Assembly: GCA_015486145.1 (NCBI GenBank)
Contig: WFSH01000135.1
Coordinates: 1 to 7,945, forward strand
Source: Mesoaciditogaceae bacterium
GTDB taxonomy: Bacteria; Thermotogota; Thermotogae; Mesoaciditogales; Mesoaciditogaceae
DNA: 7,945 nucleotides
Direction of reading: 5' to 3'
Shown here one piece after another: positions 4,395 through 7,945 of this stretch. The translations under genes were made by a program, and so were the position numbers. Under the pieces are notes generated by a model. That model had not been told where the DNA came from. It was given only the letters and a program-made list of their open reading frames with translations, and ran no database searches. Position 1 is the first letter of the stretch. Each line of letters begins with the position of its first letter.

Positions 4395-5711
4395 ATGTGG
4401 CGTAAGTTTATGGTATTTGGAATGGTGCTGGTCTTTGCAGTTTCCTTTCTTCTTGCCGCTCCAGTGACTATCAGATTTTGGCACGCGATGAACGGGCCTC
4501 TGGGAAAGATGGTTCAAAAGTTGGTGAATGAGTTTAACCAAACACACCCAAATATAGTTGTAAAAGCGGATTACGCTGGTTCATACAGCGAGACCCTGAG
4601 TAAGACGATCGCGGCTGTTAAAGGAGGGAATCCACCAGATATCGTGCAAATTTACGATATAGGCACTCAGATGATGATCGATAGCGGAGTAATCGTACCG
4701 ATCCAAAAATTCATAAATGAAGACAAGTCATTCGATGTAAACACTTTAATTCCACAGGTTCGTGGCTATTACACCGTTGGTGGAAAGCTTTACAGCATGC
4801 CATTTAATTCCTCAAACCCGGTTATTTATTACAACAAGACGCTCTTCAAAAAGGCCGGTTTGAATCCAGACAATCCTCCCACAACTTGGAAACAGTTTGA
4901 GGAAGTTGCGAGAAAACTGACGGTAAAGAAAAATGGGAAGACAATTCAGTATGGCTTTACGTCTGGTTTGATCGGTTGGTTCTTTGAACAATACATGGCT
5001 GTACAAAACGCGTTGATGTTCAACAATGGAAATGGAAGGATAAAACGCGCAACAAAAGCCGTGTTTGACAGCCCAGCAGGATTGAGAATATTCAATTTCT
5101 GGAACAACATGATTCAAGAAGGAATAATGATAAATGGAGGACCAGGTTGGGACAACGCAAATGCGATATTTGCATCTCAAAAGGCCGCCATGCTGTTAGA
5201 TTCCACATCTGATGTTGGCATGATGCTTGCAGAAGCCAAACAAGGCCATTGGGAACTCGGCGTTATGGCCCTTCCACATCCCGCAAATGTTCCTTATGGA
5301 GGAGTCATAATAGGAGGAGCCAGTTTGTGGATGATAAACACTCACAACACCATGAAAGAAAAGGCAGCATGGGAATTCTTGAAATGGCTTGAGCAAGCTA
5401 AACAACAAGTCCAGTGGAGTGAAGGAACTGGATATTTCCCGATTAATAAAAATGCCATAACCAAAATGATGTATGAAGGGTTTTATGCGAAATATCCTCA
5501 ATATCTTACAACCGTGTTCCAGCTTCTCATGTCCAAAGTCGATTATGCGACACGGGGTGGCGTTACGGGTGTTTTCCCGAAAATCAGGGCCACCATTGAA
5601 CAGGCACTTTCAAAAGTTTTCGATCACGCCATGACACCCGCTCAAGCTCTTAAGTGGGCTCAAGATCAAGCTGATCAAGCTATGGCGCAATACAACTCAC
5701 TTTATCAATAA
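4395..5711 (+). CDS. ugpB: ABC importer binding protein, UgpB-like (glycerol-3-phosphate type)
   Basis: Periplasmic solute-binding protein of family 1, 438 aa, the same length as E. coli UgpB. Residues 1-22 form a Sec signal peptide (MWRK charge, hydrophobic core, AA before PVTIRFWH) with no lipobox cysteine, so it should be a soluble protein of the space under the outer sheath. The mature protein follows UgpB closely, as recalled from memory: FWHAMNGPLGK (28-38), GNPPDIVQIYDIG (78-90), MPFNSSNPVIYYNK (135-148), IGGASLWM (306-313), GTGYFPI (344-350) and PKIRATIE (395-402). Residues matching the recalled UgpB ligand shell are Y64, the S139/S140 pair, G308, Y347 and R398. D88 stands where UgpB has a glutamate. 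This supports glycerol-3-phosphate or a glycerophosphodiester as ligand, though a sugar is not excluded. The permeases follow, after an intercistronic terminator that should keep this protein in excess. Confidence 0.88.
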   Translation: MWRKFMVFGMVLVFAVSFLLAAPVTIRFWHAMNGPLGKMVQKLVNEFNQTHPNIVVKADYAGSYSETLSKTIAAVKGGNPPDIVQIYDIGTQMMIDSGVIVPIQKFINEDKSFDVNTLIPQVRGYYTVGGKLYSMPFNSSNPVIYYNKTLFKKAGLNPDNPPTTWKQFEEVARKLTVKKNGKTIQYGFTSGLIGWFFEQYMAVQNALMFNNGNGRIKRATKAVFDSPAGLRIFNFWNNMIQEGIMINGGPGWDNANAIFASQKAAMLLDSTSDVGMMLAEAKQGHWELGVMALPHPANVPYGGVIIGGASLWMINTHNTMKEKAAWEFLKWLEQAKQQVQWSEGTGYFPINKNAITKMMYEGFYAKYPQYLTTVFQLLMSKVDYATRGGVTGVFPKIRATIEQALSKVFDHAMTPAQALKWAQDQADQAMAQYNSLYQ

Positions 5712-5721
5712 TTTTCCGAAG

Positions 5722-5748
5722 GCAGGGTGCCTTTTTGCACCCTGCTTT
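5722..5748 (+). terminator. Intrinsic terminator between binding protein and permease genes
   Basis: GCAGGGTGC (5722-5730) and GCACCCTGC (5737-5745) form a perfect 9-bp GC-rich stem with a 6-nt loop (CTTTTT), followed by four T. It starts 11 bp after the binding-protein stop codon. The T-run is short, so partial termination is likely: most transcripts would end here and a minority continue into the permeases, the usual way to make binding protein in excess. The hairpin also protects the 3' end of the upstream message. Confidence 0.75.
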
Positions 5749-5762
5749 TACACTTGCACATC

Positions 5763-5771
5763 AAGAGGTGA
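5763..5771 (+). promoter_or_regulatory. Ribosome binding site selecting a TTG start
   Basis: AAGAGGTGA lies 5 nt before the TTG at 5777. No ATG exists in this frame near the N-terminus, and the alternative in-frame GTG at 5768 lies inside the site itself. It therefore decides for a TTG start. Confidence 0.75.
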
Positions 5772-5776
5772 TTGAC

Positions 5777-6646
5777 TTGTCGAAGAAGCTAATTCCGTAT
5801 CTTTTATTGGTGCCAACATTTCTTATTATTGGACTTTTTATTTATTATCCAGCGGTGATGACATTTCAGAAAAGTTTTTACAGGGTGAGTCCCTTTGGAA
5901 ATAGGGTCTTTTTCGTCGGTTTAAAGAATTTCGAATCTCTTTTTGAATCGCCAAGCTACCAGCAAGAGGCCTTTACAACGTTGATTTTCGTCGTGGTTAG
6001 CATTTTCGTTGGACTCGTAATTTCTTTGCTGTTTTCTTTACTTTTAAACGAAAAGGTGCCGGGGATAGGTATTTTTAGAACAATAATTTTTTCACCATAC
6101 GCGGTATCTCCTGCAATTGCCGGTATGCTTTGGTCTTTTTTATTAAATCCGGTGGTGGGATATGTGAGTTATGCTTTTTTAAGGATCTTTGGTGTTCAAA
6201 CGCATTGGTTAACGAGTTACCCAGCTGCTTTGATGGCAATAATAGTGGCAACTATATGGCAAAATTTGGGTTTTAACATCATATTTTTTCTATCAGGGCT
6301 CCAAGGTATACCGGAGAGTTACTACGAGGCCGCGAGAATAGATGGGGCTGGGGCTGTGAAAAGATTCTTCAACATCACCGTGCCATTGCTTTCTCCAATA
6401 ACGTTTTACTTGGCCATAATGGACGTAACTTTTACCATGTTTTCCTCGTTTGGAATAATTGACATAATGACACAAGGAGGCCCAGGAAATACCACCACGA
6501 CTTTTATATACCGCTTATATAGAGACGGATTTATCTATTTTAACAGTGGCATGGCCTCAGCAGAATCCATTGTGCTCATTCTTATAATGGGAATCGTTAC
6601 GTTTATTTACTTTAAATTTGTGCAGAAAGCGGTGCATTACAGATGA
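5777..6646 (+). CDS. ugpA: ABC importer permease, UgpA/MalF type
   Basis: Inner-membrane permease forming half of the transport channel for the substrate delivered by the UgpB-like protein; 289 aa, near the 295 of E. coli UgpA. About six membrane segments can be seen, near residues 7-27, 66-90, 103-124, 149-172, 206-229 and 263-282. The cytoplasmic EAA loop that docks the ATPase is at 184-204 (EAARIDGAGAVKRFFNITVPL), with the invariant EAA and the glycine at 190. The TQGGPGNTT stretch at 232-240 is typical of this family before the last helix. Translation starts at TTG 5777, supported by AAGAGGTGA 5 nt upstream; TTG plus partial termination upstream would both lower its yield relative to the binding protein. 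The stop overlaps the next gene's start (ATGA). A related sugar permease is an alternative; the Ugp label rests mainly on the adjacent binding protein. Confidence 0.85.
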   Translation: MSKKLIPYLLLVPTFLIIGLFIYYPAVMTFQKSFYRVSPFGNRVFFVGLKNFESLFESPSYQQEAFTTLIFVVVSIFVGLVISLLFSLLLNEKVPGIGIFRTIIFSPYAVSPAIAGMLWSFLLNPVVGYVSYAFLRIFGVQTHWLTSYPAALMAIIVATIWQNLGFNIIFFLSGLQGIPESYYEAARIDGAGAVKRFFNITVPLLSPITFYLAIMDVTFTMFSSFGIIDIMTQGGPGNTTTTFIYRLYRDGFIYFNSGMASAESIVLILIMGIVTFIYFKFVQKAVHYR

Positions 6647-7482
6647 AAAGGAAAACAAGGCATACTTTGAGGGTTCTGTTTGTTGAAGTGGGATTAGTGT
6701 TGATGTCTTTAGTTGTACTTTTACCAATATTGCTTGCAATATCTATGAGTTTAAAGAGTCCAGGAGAGGTTTTCTCATTTCCTCCGACTATATTCCCACA
6801 TAAATTTTATCTGCAAAACTATTTAGAAGTTTTTCAGAAAGTTAATATGGGGAGATTTTTGCTCAACAGTTTCATCATGGCGATAGTTATAATGTTTGGA
6901 AAGACACTGTTTGGTATTTTTGCGGGATTCGCTTTTGCCAATTTCAAATTTAAAGGCTCGGGTATACTTTTTGGGATTCTTTTCATAACTCTATTTATGC
7001 CGGCCGAACTGTTGTTGATAGTGCCCTTGTTCAGCTTGATGAGAACCTTTCATTGGGTTAACAGCTATTGGGCTTTAACGGTTCCCTTTCTTGCAAGTGC
7101 AACCTCAACTTTTTTGATGCGGCAGCACTTTTTAACCATTCCAAAAGAATTGGAAGATGCCGCCAAAATTGATGGGGCCGGCCCTATGAAATTCCTGTTT
7201 CAGATACTCGTACCAATTTCAAAATCCATGATCGGAGCCGTTGCGGCGATCAACTTTGTGTACGCTTGGAACTTGTATTTATGGCCGTTGGTGGTGACAA
7301 ACAGTAACAACATGAAAACAGTCCAAATAGGTTTAAAAATGCTAATGAGCAATCAGTCTAACAACAATTGGGGGATAATCATGTCTGGAACTTTGATAGC
7401 TCTCGCGCCAACTTTGTTACTATTTTTCTTCGTTCAGAAGCTGTTTGTAAAGGGATTGGCTTCCACCGGTTTGAAAGAATAA
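6643..7482 (+). CDS. ugpE: ABC importer permease, UgpE/MalG type
   Basis: Second inner-membrane permease, partner of the preceding one in the heterodimeric channel; 279 aa, like E. coli UgpE (281). It starts with ATG inside ATGA, sharing 4 nt with the upstream stop, and has no strong Shine-Dalgarno site (GCGGTGCATTACAG precedes it), so translation probably depends on coupling. Hydrophobic segments are near residues 11-33, 74-98, 106-130, 142-160, 194-216 and 245-265. The EAA loop is at 170-191 (EDAAKIDGAG at 170-179), with D replacing the first A, common in this subfamily. AWNLYLWPLVVT at 208-219 is a MalG/UgpE hallmark and the C-terminus GLASTGLKE resembles the usual GLTAGAVKG ending. No ATP-binding subunit follows; the next gene is on the other strand 28 bp away, so the ATPase must be encoded elsewhere, perhaps a shared MsmX/UgpC-type one. 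Confidence 0.87.
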   Translation: MKRKTRHTLRVLFVEVGLVLMSLVVLLPILLAISMSLKSPGEVFSFPPTIFPHKFYLQNYLEVFQKVNMGRFLLNSFIMAIVIMFGKTLFGIFAGFAFANFKFKGSGILFGILFITLFMPAELLLIVPLFSLMRTFHWVNSYWALTVPFLASATSTFLMRQHFLTIPKELEDAAKIDGAGPMKFLFQILVPISKSMIGAVAAINFVYAWNLYLWPLVVTNSNNMKTVQIGLKMLMSNQSNNNWGIIMSGTLIALAPTLLLFFFVQKLFVKGLASTGLKE

Positions 7483-7510
7483 AAGCAGATTGAGAAAGTG
7501 TAAAAATTCG

Positions 7511-7945
7511 TTATCTTAACAGATCCCTGTGGGAAACGCTGACATTCACTTTCTCTTTAAAAATGGAGGCGAGTTCTTGGACTATGTACACAGATCTGTG
7601 CACTCCTCCGCTACAACCCACCGAGACGTAAAGCACGTCTTTTGCCTCTTTGACATAATTTCTGATCACCAAATCGATCAAACTTGCCATACTTGAAATG
7701 TAACTTTTCATCACATCAAATTTCTCAAAGTATGCAGCCACCTCTGGGTCGGTACCGTTCTTTGATTTCAATTCTTCTATGTAATAAGGATTTGGCAAGA
7801 AACGGGCGTCGAAGACAAAATCCGCACTCATGGGAATTCCGTATTTAAAGCCAAAAGACTCCAAAACGAGTTTCAAAGTTCTATCAGGTTTGCCCTCAAC
7901 TATTTCCACTATTTTTTGTCTCAATTCGTGTGGGTTCACGAGAGA
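7511..7945 (-). CDS. rapZ: RapZ/YvcJ-family protein, C-terminal part (cut by right window edge)
   Basis: Minus-strand frame open to the window end; 144 residues before the stop at 7511-7513. It matches the C-terminal domain of RapZ: ESFGFKYGIPMSADFVFDARFLPNP-type sequence (about 7793-7860 in window positions), then GCSGGVHRSVY (about 7586-7618), and a final VSHRDLLR. In E. coli this domain binds the sRNAs GlmY/GlmZ and directs RNase E; in Gram-positives the homologue YvcJ binds nucleotides and has an uncertain role. The N-terminal P-loop domain, which makes family members about 285 aa, should lie beyond the window. A GTG at 7939 would give a stand-alone 142-aa domain, but the frame stays open upstream, there is no visible ribosome site, and NPHELRQ fits the linker before the C-terminal domain in full-length proteins. 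It converges on the importer operon, with only 28 bp and no clear shared terminator between. Confidence 0.85.
   Translation of the reverse strand, partial: SLVNPHELRQKIVEIVEGKPDRTLKLVLESFGFKYGIPMSADFVFDARFLPNPYYIEELKSKNGTDPEVAAYFEKFDVMKSYISSMASLIDLVIRNYVKEAKDVLYVSVGCSGGVHRSVYIVQELASIFKEKVNVSVSHRDLLR

Noticed and set aside
5735..5776. Upstream TTG start of the first permease
   Set aside because: The TTG at 5735 lies in the loop/3' arm of the intrinsic terminator and has no ribosome site; AAGAGGTGA supports TTG 5777.
7511..7939. A stand-alone 142-aa RapZ C-terminal-domain protein starting at GTG 7939
   Set aside because: The frame stays open to the window end, no ribosome site is visible, and the sequence around the GTG fits the interdomain linker of full-length RapZ.

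Overview
The window looks like chromosomal DNA of a thermophilic or mesophilic member of the Thermotogota. A+T is moderately high, Shine-Dalgarno sites are strong (GGAGGTGG, AAGAGGTGA), one start is TTG, and an aldehyde:ferredoxin oxidoreductase sits next to a glycerol-3-phosphate-type ABC importer with no ATPase gene beside it. The phylum is an inference from protein style and gene content; I cannot name the genus. Kosmotoga-like or Mesotoga-like lineages would fit.

Layout: (1) 1-286, minus strand, the N-terminal part of uridine kinase, running off the left edge. (2) 287-1041, a long gene-free stretch. It holds an 87-bp element with inverted ends and two internal hairpins (452-538), two small hairpins built on the same ATCCTG core (563-577, 590-604), a longer bulged hairpin (636-667), a perfect consensus -35/-10 promoter (925-953), and a textbook intrinsic terminator only about 17 nt after the predicted transcription start (976-1017). 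(3) 1042-4220, plus strand, a tight two-gene unit: an iron-dependent alcohol dehydrogenase and a tungsten/molybdenum aldehyde:ferredoxin oxidoreductase. (4) 4221-4394, a spacer with a 15-bp perfect palindrome and a weak possible promoter. (5) 4395-7482, plus strand, a UgpB/UgpA/UgpE-type import operon, with an intrinsic terminator between the binding protein and the first permease and an ATGA overlap between the permeases. (6) 7511-7945, minus strand and convergent, the C-terminal part of a RapZ/YvcJ-family protein running off the right edge.

How the genes may work together: the dehydrogenase interconverts an alcohol and an aldehyde with NAD(P)H, and the oxidoreductase interconverts the aldehyde and an acid with ferredoxin, so the pair can link an alcohol to an acid. 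The importer resembles E. coli UgpB-A-E at most of the residues I recall as contacting glycerol-3-phosphate. Whether importer and oxidoreductases share a substrate or regulon is unproven. The strongest regulatory signal is the terminator inside the 5' leader of the dehydrogenase operon. I see no CRISPR array, transposase gene, tRNA or rRNA.
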